From positions 372,001 to 436,000 of the forward strand of contig NZ_FOBW01000002.1 of the NCBI RefSeq assembly GCF_900109925.1: a DNA stretch of 64,000 nucleotides, written 5' to 3'. Under the pieces are notes generated by a model that saw only the letters and a list, made by a program, of their open reading frames with translations, was not told where the DNA came from and did not search any database. This stretch comes from Mesobacillus persicus (GTDB lineage: Bacteria > Bacillota > Bacilli > Bacillales > Cytobacillaceae). Of this stretch, positions 25,950-35,507 are shown in pieces (the stretch's first letter is position 1; each line of letters opens with the position of its first letter). The position numbers and the translations under genes are program-made.

Positions 25950-27668
25950 TTACTCTTCCATCGTTGACAAATCTCCTGTTGGCAAGTCAAGCTCCCATGC
26001 CTTTAAGACACGGCGCATAATCTTACCGCTTCGAGTTTTCGGTAATTTATCCCGGAAATCAATCTCACGAGGTGCTGCATGAGCAGCCAATCCTTGTTTA
26101 ACAAACTGACGGATTTCCTCTTTTAGTTCATCGGACTGCTCATACCCATCTCTTAGTGCGATAAAAGCTTTAATAATTTCGCCGCGAACTGGATCTGGCT
26201 TACCAATGACACCCGCTTCAGCCACAGCTGGATGTTCAACCAGCTTGCTTTCTACCTCAAATGGTCCCACGCGCTCACCAGAAGTCATGATGACATCATC
26301 AATGCGTCCTTGGAACCAAAAGTATCCATCCTCATCCATGTAGGCAGAATCACCGGAAACATACCAGTCTCCTGGCATGAAATAAGATTCATATTTTTGC
26401 TGGTTATTCCAAATGGTATGCATCATTGATGGCCAACCTTTTTTAATAGCTAAATTTCCCATTCGATACGGCGGTAGTTCTTCCCCACGATCATCGACAA
26501 TCGCCGCCTGCACACCAGGAATAGGCTTACCCATCGATCCAGGCTTAATTTCCATACATGGGTAATTACAGATTAGCTGACCACCTGTCTCAGTCATCCA
26601 CCAAGTATCATGGATTCGAAGATTGAATACCTTCATTCCCCATCGAACAACCTCAGGATTCAGTGGTTCCCCTACACTTAGAATATGACGAAGGCTATCA
26701 AGATTAAATTCCTTAATTACCTCATCGCCAGCTCCCATCAACATCCTAAATGCTGTTGGTGCACTATACCAAACCGAAACCCCGTATTCTTCAATCATTT
26801 TATACCAAGCTTCCGGGCTAAAACGACCACCGATAACAACATTTGAGGTACCTGTGAGCCATGGACCAAAAATTCCATAAGAAGTTCCCGTTACCCAACC
26901 TGGGTCGGCCGTACACCAGTAAACGTCCTCTTCTTTTAAATCAAGGACCCATTTGGCTGTTTGGTAATGTTGAATCATTGCATTATGCACATGAAGAACA
27001 CCCTTTGGCTTACCGGTTGAACCAGAAGTATAATGCAGAATTAATCCATCGGTCCGGTCTACCCACTCAACCTGAAGAGTTCTGCTTGCCTCTTCCATTT
27101 TCTTATTAAAGTCTAGTAATTTATCAGATTCTTCAATATCATTACCGATTAGGAAGATATGTTTCAATGCAGGCAGCTCATCGACTGGTACTCGGCTTAG
27201 TAACTCTGGAGTCGTAACAAGAACCTTAGCCTCACTATCCTGAAGGCGGTCCCGAACTGCTCCCTCCATAAATGCTTCGAACAGCGGGCCGACAATCGCA
27301 CCAAGTTTAATTGCCCCTAAAACAGTAAAATATAACTCTGGAGATCGCGGCATAAAGATGAAGACTCTGTCCCCTTTTCCTACATCTCCAAAAGCTTTTA
27401 GCACATTTCCCGCCTTATTTGAGTATTCCTTCATTTCTTTAAAAGTGTATTTTTCTTTACGAGTTGTATCCTGGTAATACAGAGCTACTTTATTTTTTCT
27501 AAAACTTTCAGCATGGCGGTCAATTGCTTCATAGGCCATGTTGACCTTTCCCGTTGTATTCCACGAAAAGTTCTTTACTGTTTCCTGCCAATCAAATTGA
27601 TTATATACTTCTTCGTAGTTTTCGAGGTTATGTTGACCTTGAATAACTGATAGCGCTTCCACTTTCAT
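25950..27668 (-). CDS. acsA: Acetyl-CoA synthetase
   Basis: Activates acetate to acetyl-CoA through acetyl-AMP for growth on acetate. At 572 residues it equals the B. subtilis enzyme in length. YTSGSTGKPKGVLHVHN is the nucleotide loop, WWMTETGG the A5 motif, SGDSAYMDEDGYFWFQGR the hinge, and the C-terminal PKTRSGKIMRR holds Lys549, exactly the residue acetylated by AcuA in B. subtilis. acuA and acuC lie divergently next to it, giving a complete on/off switch for this enzyme. Confidence 0.98.
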   Translation of the reverse strand: MKVEALSVIQGQHNLENYEEVYNQFDWQETVKNFSWNTTGKVNMAYEAIDRHAESFRKNKVALYYQDTTRKEKYTFKEMKEYSNKAGNVLKAFGDVGKGDRVFIFMPRSPELYFTVLGAIKLGAIVGPLFEAFMEGAVRDRLQDSEAKVLVTTPELLSRVPVDELPALKHIFLIGNDIEESDKLLDFNKKMEEASRTLQVEWVDRTDGLILHYTSGSTGKPKGVLHVHNAMIQHYQTAKWVLDLKEEDVYWCTADPGWVTGTSYGIFGPWLTGTSNVVIGGRFSPEAWYKMIEEYGVSVWYSAPTAFRMLMGAGDEVIKEFNLDSLRHILSVGEPLNPEVVRWGMKVFNLRIHDTWWMTETGGQLICNYPCMEIKPGSMGKPIPGVQAAIVDDRGEELPPYRMGNLAIKKGWPSMMHTIWNNQQKYESYFMPGDWYVSGDSAYMDEDGYFWFQGRIDDVIMTSGERVGPFEVESKLVEHPAVAEAGVIGKPDPVRGEIIKAFIALRDGYEQSDELKEEIRQFVKQGLAAHAAPREIDFRDKLPKTRSGKIMRRVLKAWELDLPTGDLSTMEE

Positions 27669-27703
27669 TAGAACATCTCCTTTACACGATACATTTAAAA
27701 CAT

Positions 27704-27732
27704 ATTATAATATAGATTATATATTTTCACAA
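27704..27732 (-). promoter_or_regulatory. Promoter of acsA
   Basis: On the minus strand TTGTGA (27727-27732), 17 bases, TATAAT (27704-27709), about 30 bases before the start codon. Confidence 0.65.
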
Positions 27733-27809
27733 TTTTTTAAATTGTTCTTTACCAGATTTTTAATAGTAATCTATTATTATCCTAATATAAATAAAGACTG
27801 AAAATTTTG

Positions 27810-27823
27810 TGAAAACGCTTTTG
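27810..27823 (+). promoter_or_regulatory. Candidate cre between acsA and acuA
   Basis: TGAAAACGCTTTTG matches the first 12 positions of TGWAANCGNTNWCA but not the final CA. It overlaps the presumed -35 region of acuA, suiting CcpA repression as known for acuABC and acsA in B. subtilis. Confidence 0.55.
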
Positions 27824-27839
27824 CGGTGCAGATTTCATG

Positions 27840-27845
27840 TATAAT
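27840..27845 (+). promoter_or_regulatory. -10 box of acuABC
   Basis: TATAAT 35 bases upstream of the acuA start; the -35 lies within the candidate cre and is not well defined. Confidence 0.5.
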
Positions 27846-27880
27846 AGAGAGTATAATCTCTATGCTATGGTGGTGATTGA

Positions 27881-28513
27881 ATGGAACATAAAAAAACGTA
27901 TAATGCAAAAGAAATAAAGACTAAACACGGAAGCTTATTTATAGAAGGACCCGTTTCCCAAGAGACACTTGCAAAACTTGAATTTCATCATGATCTCGTA
28001 GCATTCCGCCCCCCTGCACAACAACATAAAGCTTTAGTCGAAATCGCAGCCCTGCCTGAGGGGCGAATTATTATTGCTAGGCATGGTGATATGGTTGTAG
28101 GATATGTTACTTATCTATACCCTGACCCACTCGAGCGCTGGTCTGAAGGTGGCATGGAGGACTTAATTGAGCTAGGAGCTATCGAGGTTATTCCCAAATT
28201 TCGTGGAGCCGCTGTAGGTAAAAATCTCCTAACTGTTTCAATGATGGATGATGCAATGGAAGATTATATTATCATTACAACTGAATATTATTGGCATTGG
28301 GACCTAAAAAACACAGGGTTAAACGTGTGGGAGTACCGAAAAATGATGGAAAAGATGATGAATGCTGGCGGCCTTACCTGGTACGCTACGGATGATCCAG
28401 AAATCAGCTCCCACCCGGCAAACTGCCTTATGGCAAGGATTGGTGACAGGATAGGCCCCGAATCGGTTGAGAAATTTGATCGTCTTAGATTTATGAATCG
28501 CTTCATGTATTAG
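27881..28513 (+). CDS. acuA: Acetoin utilization protein AcuA (protein acetyltransferase)
   Basis: GNAT-fold acetyltransferase of 210 residues that acetylates the active-site lysine of AcsA and shuts it off. The GNAT acetyl-CoA loop is [17 protein letters not shown] (about 103-119). The surrounding sequence ([19 protein letters not shown] at the start, [19 protein letters not shown]) matches Bacillus AcuA. First gene of acuABC, divergent from its target acsA. The name comes from an acetoin-growth phenotype. Confidence 0.95.
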   Translation: MEHKKTYNAKEIKTKHGSLFIEGPVSQETLAKLEFHHDLVAFRPPAQQHKALVEIAALPEGRIIIARHGDMVVGYVTYLYPDPLERWSEGGMEDLIELGAIEVIPKFRGAAVGKNLLTVSMMDDAMEDYIIITTEYYWHWDLKNTGLNVWEYRKMMEKMMNAGGLTWYATDDPEISSHPANCLMARIGDRIGPESVEKFDRLRFMNRFMY

Positions 28514-28548
28514 TTAATCTAAAACTCGAACGAACGAGGGGGATCCAC

Positions 28549-29196
28549 ATGATTGTAGAAGAAATAATGAAAACAGAATTGATTACACTAAGCAAAGACC
28601 ACACAATCGAGGATGCTTGTCGATTGATGGAGGAGAAGAGAATCAGGCATTTACCCATTACTGATGAAAATCAGTTATTGGTAGGGTTGGTTACTGACCG
28701 GGATATTCGGGATGCCATGCCCTCGAGGTATTTATGTGACTCAACCCCTGAAATACTTGAAAATTCGCTTGAAAGCCTAATGACAACCGATTTAATTACG
28801 TGCCATCCACTAGACTTCGTTGAAGAAATAGCCGCACTCTTTTACGAACATAGTATTGGATGCCTTCCAATCGTAAACGATCGGAAGCTAGTCGGTATTG
28901 TTACAGAAACGGATTTACTTCATACTCTTATTGCACTCACTGGAGCTCATCAACCTGGCTCCCAAATCGAAGTTAAGGTTGCCAATAAAGGCGGAATGCT
29001 CAATAGTGTCGCCTCAATTATTAGCGCGCGTAAAGCCAATATTTCTAGTGTCTTAGTGTATCCTTATCAAAAAGATGATCGTTATAAAATTCTTGTCTTT
29101 AGAGTCCAGACGATGAATCCCATTAATATAATTGAAGATCTAAAAAAAGCTGGTTTTCATGTTCTCTGGCCTAATATGCCAGGTGTTTCCTCATGA
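28549..29196 (+). CDS. acuB: CBS-ACT domain protein AcuB
   Basis: 215 residues with two CBS domains (about 1-58, [21 protein letters not shown], and 75-135, [18 protein letters not shown]) and a C-terminal ACT domain (about 140-212, [20 protein letters not shown]). Such proteins usually bind adenosine nucleotides or amino acids; a regulatory role on the AcsA switch is inferred from its place between acuA and acuC. GGGGGAT precedes the ATG. Confidence 0.94.
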   Translation: MIVEEIMKTELITLSKDHTIEDACRLMEEKRIRHLPITDENQLLVGLVTDRDIRDAMPSRYLCDSTPEILENSLESLMTTDLITCHPLDFVEEIAALFYEHSIGCLPIVNDRKLVGIVTETDLLHTLIALTGAHQPGSQIEVKVANKGGMLNSVASIISARKANISSVLVYPYQKDDRYKILVFRVQTMNPINIIEDLKKAGFHVLWPNMPGVSS

Positions 29197-30377
29197 GTAA
29201 ACGCTCTGTCTTTGTCTATTCCGAGGACTCTCTAAAATATAAATTTAGTAACGACCATCCCTTTAATCAAAGACGCTTAAAATTGACACTTGATTTACTG
29301 AAGAAGGCTAATGCTATTTCAGACAAGGATATCATTCCTCCTCGGCAGGCTACCGATGAGGAACTCTTCCTGGCCCACGATCCTAATTATGTTGAAGCCG
29401 TTCGCCTTGCAGGAGAAGGTCTTCTTCGAGAAGAAGCTGCAGAAGGGTATGGTCTTGGGACAGAGGACACACCTACCTTCCCAAATATGCATGAGGCCAG
29501 TTCCTTACTAGTTGGGGGAACTTTGACAGCAGTAGACCAGGTTATGTCTGGTAAGGCCGACCATGCACTTCATCTGGGCGGTGGATTACACCATGGCTTT
29601 CGTGGAAAGGCATCCGGTTTCTGTATTTATAATGACAGTTCTGTTGCCATAAAGTATCTTATAGAAAAATATAATGCCCGAGTTCTATATGTCGACACAG
29701 ACGCTCATCATGGCGATGGCGTACAATGGTCCTTTTATGATGAACCGAATGTATGTACACTTTCAATTCATGAAACAGGGCGGTATTTGTTTCCTGGGAC
29801 AGGAAATGTCAATGAACGGGGGCAGGGCAAAGGATATGGGTTCTCCTTTAATATCCCCGTTGATGCGTTTACAGAAGACGACTCTTGGTTGCACGCCTAT
29901 ACAAATGCACTAACAGAAGTGGCGGAGTTTTTTAAACCTGATGTGATTCTGACTCAAAACGGCGCCGACTCTCATTACCTTGATCCGCTCACTCACCTTT
30001 CAGCCACGATGAGAATATATAGAGAAATTCCAAAGCTAGCCCATAAGATTGCCCATAAGTACTGCAATGGTAAATGGATTGCCGTTGGTGGAGGAGGCTA
30101 TGATATTTGGCGGGTTGTTCCAAGAGCTTGGGCGATGATTTGGATGGAAATGACGGAAAACTCAAACTGTTACGGCAGTTTACCGGATGATTGGATTCGT
30201 ACTTGGCAGGATGAAAGTCCAGTTACCCTCCCACGTGAATGGGATGACCCGGATACATTATACCCACCCATCCCTAGAAAAGAAGAGATTACCGAGAAAA
30301 ATAGGCAAACAGTTGAAAAAGCTCTATTTCCCATTCTTAATCATAAGAATAGGCAGGAAGGTCAAACCGGATCATAA
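29193..30377 (+). CDS. acuC: AcuC, class I histone-deacetylase-like protein deacetylase
   Basis: Removes acetyl groups from acetylated AcsA, restoring activity. 394 residues of the arginase/deacetylase fold, with the catalytic His pair and zinc site visible: [55 protein letters not shown] and GGGGYD. It overlaps acuB by four bases (ATGA), showing translational coupling. It is followed by inverted-repeat DNA and a terminator at about 30.5 kb. Confidence 0.96.
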   Translation: MSKRSVFVYSEDSLKYKFSNDHPFNQRRLKLTLDLLKKANAISDKDIIPPRQATDEELFLAHDPNYVEAVRLAGEGLLREEAAEGYGLGTEDTPTFPNMHEASSLLVGGTLTAVDQVMSGKADHALHLGGGLHHGFRGKASGFCIYNDSSVAIKYLIEKYNARVLYVDTDAHHGDGVQWSFYDEPNVCTLSIHETGRYLFPGTGNVNERGQGKGYGFSFNIPVDAFTEDDSWLHAYTNALTEVAEFFKPDVILTQNGADSHYLDPLTHLSATMRIYREIPKLAHKIAHKYCNGKWIAVGGGGYDIWRVVPRAWAMIWMEMTENSNCYGSLPDDWIRTWQDESPVTLPREWDDPDTLYPPIPRKEEITEKNRQTVEKALFPILNHKNRQEGQTGS

Positions 30378-30379
30378 CA

Positions 30380-30420
30380 AAAAAACGCCCTAATGTAACG
30401 GGTTTCGTTTCCTGTCTCAA
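30380..30420. repeat. Left inverted repeat bounding the 30.4-31.0 kb intergenic segment
   Basis: TAACGGGTTTCGTTTCCTGT (from 30396) matches the reverse complement of 31006-31026 at 19 of 21 positions, and weaker similarity continues outward (ACGCC.T..TG) and inward (CAAAAC). Confidence 0.75.
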
Positions 30421-30490
30421 AACCTGAAAATGCAATCCAAAATGTAGCTCAATTTGTCCCCCGCCTTTTGTATCTGTTATTTTCACTAAA

Positions 30491-30527
30491 AATAAAATGG
30501 CCCAGTTCATTAACTGAGCCATTTTAA
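30491..30527 (+). terminator. Terminator-like hairpin after acuC
   Basis: AAAATGGC-CAGTT/AACTG-GCCATTTT forms a stem with TTTTAAAT after it, about 115 bases past acuC. Confidence 0.7.
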
Positions 30528-30611
30528 ATATCCATGTTTAGTTGCCTGATTTACTCGATAATAGAGGGTGGTTTCGTGATTATCCGCTCTTTTTGATTGG
30601 GGACAGTTTTG

Positions 30612-30807
30612 TTTGATAAATAAGCGGAGAAATTCCGGCTATTTAGGAAATAGCACTAAAAATAGCTTAAATAGACGGAGATATTCCGACTATTTACTCA
30701 AACAACGTGAAAACAGGTAATTTTTCTTTACTTAAGCGGAAAAACTCCGCTTATTTACCCCATAATGTAGTTATTGCAAAATAACCGGAAAAACTCCGCT
30801 TATTTTT
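30612..30807. repeat. R2 repeat, copy 2: array of four short hairpins
   Basis: Units at about 30622, 30673, 30736 and 30785, e.g. AAGCGGAAAAACTCCGCTTA. It aligns along its whole length with 679-886. No gene lies between 30378 and 31047; besides this array the stretch holds the two bounding inverted repeats, the acuC hairpin and a 16-bp-stem hairpin at 30944-30982. Confidence 0.85.
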
Positions 30808-30943
30808 TGTAAGATAAATTATATATCAATTGCGGATGAAATTGTGGAGGTACAATAGCCCTTGTACACCCTACAATTTTAGGTGCAATTTCCTATACGA
30901 ATTTTTTAGTGATTTCATCAAAAATGTCCTTTATACCTATAAC

Positions 30944-30982
30944 AAATGAGTGTCAATTTCATATACAAATTGGCACTCATTT
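30944..30982. terminator. Long hairpin upstream of the ccpA end
   Basis: AAATGAGTGTCAATTT and AAATTGGCACTCATTT form a 16-bp stem (one G-T) around CATATAC. Short T runs on both sides; it may end ccpA transcription on the minus strand or belong to the inserted segment. Confidence 0.55.
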
Positions 30983-31003
30983 TAACTTACATTTTTATTG
31001 TTT

Positions 31004-31030
31004 GTGATAGGAAACGGAACCCGTTAGCCA
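31004..31030. repeat. Right inverted repeat bounding the 30.4-31.0 kb segment
   Basis: GATAGGAAACGGAACCCGTT (from 31006) is the inverted partner of 30396-30416. It lies 20 bases from the ccpA stop codon. Confidence 0.75.
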
Positions 31031-31047
31031 TAAAGGCGGTTTTTCCT

Positions 31048-32049
31048 TTAGTTCTTCGTCGAGTCGCGGTATTCAATCCTGTGGGGTAGAACCACTGTTT
31101 GATCTTCTACCTCTTCCTTATTCATTAACTTCGTTAAAAGCCTCATAGCGACCGCCCCAATGTCATATAGGGGCTGGACAATGGTTGTTAACTGAGGACG
31201 AACCATCATCGCTAGCCTTGTATTATCGGAACTAATAACCTCAAAGTCGCCTGGTACGCTATAACCACGGTCAACCGCTCCATGAACAACTCCAAGAGCC
31301 ATTTCATCTGAACCAACAATGATAGCAGTAGGTTTGTCTTCAGATTCTAATAACTTTTCAATCGCTTCTAATCCAGAATCATACGTATAGTCGCCCTCAA
31401 CCACTAATTCCTCATCATAGTCGTATCCGTTATGTTCCAACGCCTGCCTGTAGCCAGACAGCTTCTTTTCTTTATTAATTGGTTCTAATAGAGGGCCCAC
31501 TACAAACGCAATGCGTTTATGGCCTTTGTCAATCATTAATTGAACAGCATCATTGATTGCCTGTTGATAATCGATATTTACTGATGGTACTGTCTCTGAT
31601 TGCTCAACTGAGCCAGCAAGTACAATAGGCACTGGCGACTTTTTGAATTCTTCCACGTGATCCTCTGTTATGTTCCCACCCATGAACACAATACCATCCA
31701 CTTGTTTTCCAAGCATGGTATTCAATAAATGGAGCTCTTTGTCTTTATTTTGATCTGAGCTACTAAGGATAATATTATATTTGTACATGGATGCGATATC
31801 TTCAATCCCTCTGGCAAGTTCAGCAAAGAAAATGCTCGAAATATCAGGAATTACAACACCAACCGTTGTTGTTTTCTTACTAGCAAGGCCTCGCGCAACT
31901 GCATTTGGCCGATAGCCTAGACGATCGATGACTTCCATTACCTTTTTTCTAGTAACAGGTTTAACATTAGGGTTTCCATTGACAACCCGCGAAACCGTTG
32001 CCATTGATACATTTGCTTCTCTTGCTACATCATATATTGTAATATTCAT
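31048..32049 (-). CDS. ccpA: Catabolite control protein A
   Basis: LacI-family regulator that, with HPr-Ser-P, binds cre sites to repress or activate carbon genes. The start is set at 32047-32049 (AGGAG 8 bases upstream), giving 333 residues starting [20 protein letters not shown]; a longer frame adds an unrelated 39-residue leader. The LacI helix-turn-helix occupies 1-25 and the hinge [18 protein letters not shown] follows; the periplasmic-binding-like core fills the rest. Likely targets inside the window are ackA and acsA/acuABC. The position next to aroA matches B. subtilis. Confidence 0.98.
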   Translation of the reverse strand: MNITIYDVAREANVSMATVSRVVNGNPNVKPVTRKKVMEVIDRLGYRPNAVARGLASKKTTTVGVVIPDISSIFFAELARGIEDIASMYKYNIILSSSDQNKDKELHLLNTMLGKQVDGIVFMGGNITEDHVEEFKKSPVPIVLAGSVEQSETVPSVNIDYQQAINDAVQLMIDKGHKRIAFVVGPLLEPINKEKKLSGYRQALEHNGYDYDEELVVEGDYTYDSGLEAIEKLLESEDKPTAIIVGSDEMALGVVHGAVDRGYSVPGDFEVISSDNTRLAMMVRPQLTTIVQPLYDIGAVAMRLLTKLMNKEEVEDQTVVLPHRIEYRDSTKN

Positions 32050-32267
32050 GACTTTCACTCCTTTAATCCGTAACCAAGCTTTCTTATATTTTACAGCATA
32101 ATCAGCTAGTTTAATCATCAGCAAGATTGTGATTTTATATACAAGTACAATTATGTATCTAATCATACGCTATCCATTGCAATCTCGCAATGTGAACGTT
32201 AGACAATCTATCATATTTCTTTAAAAATAAGGCTTTGTTGTTTTTAATGAAGGGAAATATAAAACTG

Positions 32268-32402
32268 GTCCGTTCCATTGCGCTCCGGACACTTGCTTTC
32301 CGCGGGGAGGAAGCTGAGCCTCCTCGTCGCTTTGCTCCTGCGGGGTCTCAGCCTTTCCTCTATCTCCCGCAGGAGTCAAGTGTCCTCCGCTCCATTCCAC
32401 TA
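32268..32402. repeat. R1 repeat, copy 3 (GTCCGTTCC-ended)
   Basis: About 134 bp between ccpA and the aroA terminator. Outer stem GGACACTTG/CAAGTGTCC is perfect; inner stem GCTGAG/CTCAGC. Shares CTTTCCGCGGGG, CCTCCTCG and CCCGCAGGAGTCAAG with copy 4. An AAGGCTTTGTTG word lies to its left and AAAACAGCC to its right, resembling R6 arms. The stretch 32050-32462 has no gene. Confidence 0.9.
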
Positions 32403-32462
32403 ATACATTACATCAAAAAACAGCCAAAAAGAACTAGCACTTTATCTTGCAGGACAAAGAAA

Positions 32463-32499
32463 GTGAAAAAACCTCCCCACTTTTGTGGGAAGGTTTAAA
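32463..32499 (-). terminator. Intrinsic terminator of aroA
   Basis: AACCTTCCCAC-AAAA-GTGGGGAGGTT stem followed on the minus strand by TTTTCAC. Confidence 0.9.
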
Positions 32500-32509
32500 G
32501 ATAAAGAAT

Positions 32510-33586
32510 TTATATTTGCACAAACGCGGAAGACCGGAGTGATTGAACAAATTCGTCAAATTGCTTAAGGTCCATTTGCTGAGCATTATCAGACAACGCG
32601 ACAGCCGGATCTGGATGAACTTCTGCCATAACACCGTCTGCGCCAATAGCTAAAGCTGCTTTTGCTGTTGGTAGAAGTAAATCTCTTCTCCCTGTAGAGT
32701 GAGTTACATCGACCATAACTGGCAAGTGAGTTTCCTGCTTCAGAATTGGTACAGCAGAAATATCTAAAGTATTTCTTGTGGCTTTTTCGTACGTTCGAAT
32801 GCCTCGCTCACAAAGGATAATTTGTCCATTTCCTTGTGCCATAATGTACTCAGCTGCGTTAATGAATTCCTCAATTGTAGCTGAGAGACCTCTTTTTAGT
32901 AGAACTGGCTTGTTAACGGCACCTGCTGCTTTTAAAAGTTCAAAGTTCTGCATATTACGTGCACCAATTTGGATTACATCAATATAATCTACAGCCGTTT
33001 CAATATCATTTGGGTGAACGATTTCGCTAATAACCGCCATATCAAACTCATCGCCAACCCTTTTAAGGATTTTTAATCCTTCTAGGCCAAGCCCTTGGAA
33101 GTCATATGGAGAGGTTCTAGGCTTGTAGGCACCGCCACGAAGTAATTTGAAGCCTTTTTCCTTTACAGCTGCAGCAACGGTTGCTACTTGCTCATAGGAT
33201 TCAACAGAACATGGACCGAAGACAAATTGTTGACTGCCATCACCAATTTTAACGCCTTTAACCTCAACAATCGTATTATCCGGCTTTTTCTTTCTTGAAA
33301 CGAGCAATGCTTTACGATGATCGTTCTCTTGAAGTTCGAGACCCGCCTTAAAGATTTGCTTAAAAATATGTTCAACAGTGGAATTCTGAAATGGCCCACT
33401 ATTATTCTCTTTAATTAGGTCAAGCATGTCACGCTCCCGCACCGGGTCATAGCGATGAACACCTTGAGTTTCTTTCGCTTTTCCAATTTCCTGTACTAGC
33501 AATGCTCTCTCGTTAATAAGTGAAAGCAGTTGTAGGTTTAATTCATCAACGCGCTCTCTTAGCTGATCTAGCTTAATATTGCTCAT
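32510..33586 (-). CDS. aroA: Bifunctional chorismate mutase / DAHP synthase (B. subtilis AroA)
   Basis: Fusion of an AroQ-type chorismate mutase (residues 1-88: [41 protein letters not shown]) with a type I-beta DAHP synthase (about 95-358: [83 protein letters not shown]). It makes the first intermediate of aromatic synthesis; in B. subtilis the mutase domain senses chorismate/prephenate and gives feedback control. The symbol aroA is the B. subtilis name (also aroG); it is not EPSP synthase. It is a single-gene unit with its own promoter and terminator. Confidence 0.97.
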   Translation of the reverse strand: MSNIKLDQLRERVDELNLQLLSLINERALLVQEIGKAKETQGVHRYDPVRERDMLDLIKENNSGPFQNSTVEHIFKQIFKAGLELQENDHRKALLVSRKKKPDNTIVEVKGVKIGDGSQQFVFGPCSVESYEQVATVAAAVKEKGFKLLRGGAYKPRTSPYDFQGLGLEGLKILKRVGDEFDMAVISEIVHPNDIETAVDYIDVIQIGARNMQNFELLKAAGAVNKPVLLKRGLSATIEEFINAAEYIMAQGNGQIILCERGIRTYEKATRNTLDISAVPILKQETHLPVMVDVTHSTGRRDLLLPTAKAALAIGADGVMAEVHPDPAVALSDNAQQMDLKQFDEFVQSLRSSAFVQI

Positions 33587-33649
33587 TATTTTCCCGCCCC
33601 TTCAAGTTATGTTTATTCAGAATGTACTGCATTTTCTATAATTAGGGTA

Positions 33650-33678
33650 ATTATATCTGAATTCGTTTGTTTTGTCAC
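33650..33678 (-). promoter_or_regulatory. Promoter of aroA
   Basis: On the minus strand GTGACA (33673-33678), 17 bases, TATAAT (33650-33655), about 60 bases before the start codon. Confidence 0.75.
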
Positions 33679-33697
33679 GAACTTCTTTATTAATTAG

Positions 33698-33719
33698 ACG
33701 CTTTTAAGCGCTAAAGCGT
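33698..33719. promoter_or_regulatory. Palindrome upstream of the aroA promoter
   Basis: ACGCTTT-TAAGCGCT-AAAGCGT: 7-base inverted arms with an inner AGCGCT palindrome, centred about 33 bases upstream of the aroA -35 box. It could be an operator; the regulator is unknown. Confidence 0.4.
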
Positions 33720-33841
33720 TATGTTTTAAACATTTATGTAGGTTTACGTGATGTTGATTTCGACTCCACGCACTAACTTTCAGTTCCAGTCAACCTATTT
33801 TAAAGTCAATACATGACCTTAAACAGAAAATTATTTGATAG

Positions 33842-33870
33842 TAAAAAACACCCATAAACATGGATGTTAT
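33842..33870 (-). terminator. Intrinsic terminator of ytxJ
   Basis: AACATCCATG-TTT-ATGGGTGTT stem followed on the minus strand by TTTTTTAC; it overlaps the last bases around the ytxJ stop. Confidence 0.85.
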
Positions 33871-34193
33871 TGGTTTTCTTCAAGAGCTGTCGCTAACGAT
33901 TTTTTTGTAATTTTCCAATGGGATGCATGCCAAGCAACATTTGCTTTTGTAAATAAAATCGCTTGCGGAGATTCATGCTTTACATGAAATGTTTCTTCAA
34001 TATGGCTAGAAAGCGGCCTTGCCTCTTGTACAGCAAGGTAATAACATGGGACCTCACTATTTCCTGCATATTTTTCAAACTCGTCAAACGCGGCTTGACT
34101 GACAGGGCAAGTTAAACTATGTTTCATAAAGAAAAATGGATTCTCCTCTTCAGTAAGCTTGTCAAACTCTTCAATGGAATCAATTTTGTTCAT
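33867..34193 (-). CDS. ytxJ: YtxJ, bacillithiol-system redox-active (thioredoxin-fold) protein
   Basis: 108 residues, single thioredoxin-like fold of the YtxJ family. One active-site cysteine is present in HSLTCPVSQAAFDEF (Cys29): the second CXXC cysteine is Ser, the monothiol arrangement typical of bacilliredoxin-like proteins that act with bacillithiol. The remainder (VPCYYLAVQEARPLSSHI, VKHESPQAILFTK with the cis-Pro after Ser) is complete. In B. subtilis it is linked to the ytxGHJ stress genes; here a hairpin separates it from ytxH, so it may have its own transcript as well. Confidence 0.92.
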   Translation of the reverse strand: MNKIDSIEEFDKLTEEENPFFFMKHSLTCPVSQAAFDEFEKYAGNSEVPCYYLAVQEARPLSSHIEETFHVKHESPQAILFTKANVAWHASHWKITKKSLATALEENQ

Positions 34194-34227
34194 ATTGTTT
34201 CACTCCTTAACTGGTTGAGTTTCCAAA

Positions 34228-34276
34228 ATAAAAAACTAAATGATGAAGTAAGCTTATCACTTCACCATTTAGTTTG
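34228..34276 (-). terminator. Hairpin terminator between ytxH and ytxJ
   Basis: AAACTAAATGGTGAAGT and ACTTCATCATTTAGTTT pair over about 17 positions and TTTTTATTTTGG follows on the minus strand, just past the ytxH stop. Confidence 0.8.
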
Positions 34277-34282
34277 CCAACT

Positions 34283-34738
34283 TTAATGATTTAATTTCAT
34301 TTCAGTTTCATCGAATGCTTTTTGTGTCTCTTCCAGTTTTCTTTGGATTTCCTCACTAGTACTAACGTATGACCGAGGCTGGCTCTCCTCTGCCGCTTGG
34401 GCCTCGATATCCGTTTCGTCAAATTGACGTTGTTCTTTAACCTTTTTTAATAACTCACTTGATTGTTGGGACATGGAATTCACAACCGTATTCGCCTTTT
34501 CTTTGGCCGCTAAAGCGAATTCATTACTCTTGCTAATCGCCTTACCTTTTATTTCATCAGTTCTATCTAGGATAGAGGAGGTTTGTCCATTAATCGTTGA
34601 TCTCAAGTCTCTACCGGACTTCGGAGTTAACAGCAAGGCCGCTGCAGCACCTGCCAAAGCTCCCAAGAATGCTCCAACGATGAAATCGCGTGAATTCGTT
34701 TTTGTTTCCTCTTTCCCATTCAATTCTCTGCTTGACAT
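34283..34738 (-). CDS. ytxH: YtxH family membrane-anchored stress protein
   Basis: 151 residues from the ATG at 34736-34738, chosen because AGGTGA lies 6 bases upstream; a Met two codons earlier is too close to that site. One glycine/alanine-rich membrane segment (FIVGAFLGALAGAAAALLL, about 18-36) followed by TPKSGRDLR, the signature of the YtxH family, then an amphipathic charged helix to the end. Homologues are general-stress genes in B. subtilis; biochemical role unknown. Middle gene of ytxG-ytxH-ytxJ. Confidence 0.93.
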   Translation of the reverse strand: MSSRELNGKEETKTNSRDFIVGAFLGALAGAAAALLLTPKSGRDLRSTINGQTSSILDRTDEIKGKAISKSNEFALAAKEKANTVVNSMSQQSSELLKKVKEQRQFDETDIEAQAAEESQPRSYVSTSEEIQRKLEETQKAFDETEMKLNH

Positions 34739-34851
34739 CTGCATTCACCTCATATTATTAGGCTTTTTTTCGTAAAGATATTGTTTTACAATCCTAAAAC
34801 CGTTTAAGCAATTTTGTGCGGAATAAAAGTTTTGAGAAAAGAGAGCTTCTA

Positions 34852-35331
34852 TTAATGGTTTGCTCGTTCGCGTTGTCTCGCAAGAATCTGCTCACCTTCT
34901 AAGTGATGGTCGGAAGAGCTAGTTTTTCTTGCTTGCCACCTTTCCTTTAACTCCAAAAAGACATTGCTCCATTGCACAACTTGCGAAATTTTATCCTGAT
35001 TTTTATCGACCTGCTGTTCTACTTTCGCAGTTATGTTTTGAATGGTGTGGTTAAAACGTTGGACAGAAGACCCAACATCCTTCACCGCAATGACGACTGA
35101 ATTTAGATTTTCAGACTTTTGTTGGATATCTTCTGCTAGTGTGTTTGTTTTATGTAATAATTCAGTTGTCTCGCGTGTGACACCGTCGAGTTGTTTTTCT
35201 AGACCCGTGAGTGTATGAGCAACGCTATTTAGTGTTGCTTGGAGTGATTTTAATGTTTTCGCCAAATAAATGACAAGAATAAAAAAAGCTATTGCTGCTA
35301 ATGCAGCACTTAAGTAAAGAATTAGTTCCAC
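34852..35331 (-). CDS. ytxG: DUF948 family membrane protein YtxG
   Basis: 159 residues with an N-terminal membrane segment ([22 protein letters not shown]) and a long coiled coil (about 25-125) rich in heptads, the DUF948 pattern. First gene of the ytxGHJ cluster; in B. subtilis the cluster responds to stress through sigma-B and sigma-H, but I could not mark such promoters here with confidence. Function unknown. Confidence 0.92.
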   Translation of the reverse strand: MELILYLSAALAAIAFFILVIYLAKTLKSLQATLNSVAHTLTGLEKQLDGVTRETTELLHKTNTLAEDIQQKSENLNSVVIAVKDVGSSVQRFNHTIQNITAKVEQQVDKNQDKISQVVQWSNVFLELKERWQARKTSSSDHHLEGEQILARQRERANH

Positions 35332-35507
35332 CTATTGCACCTCCGTTTGCATTAATAAACCATTACCCTAGTATAAAAGGTATAAAACTCTTAGCATTCA
35401 TACTTCCCATTTCCCCCTCTCTTAATCATAAGGATATCAGGAAGCAAAATCCAGTCAAATCGGGTACAATTATACTATGTTTTCATATAAATGGGAGGTT
35501 ACAGACG

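Noticed and set aside
30378-31047. A decayed protein gene between acuC and ccpA
   Set aside because: No frame of useful length or recognisable fragment was found; the segment is made of repeats.
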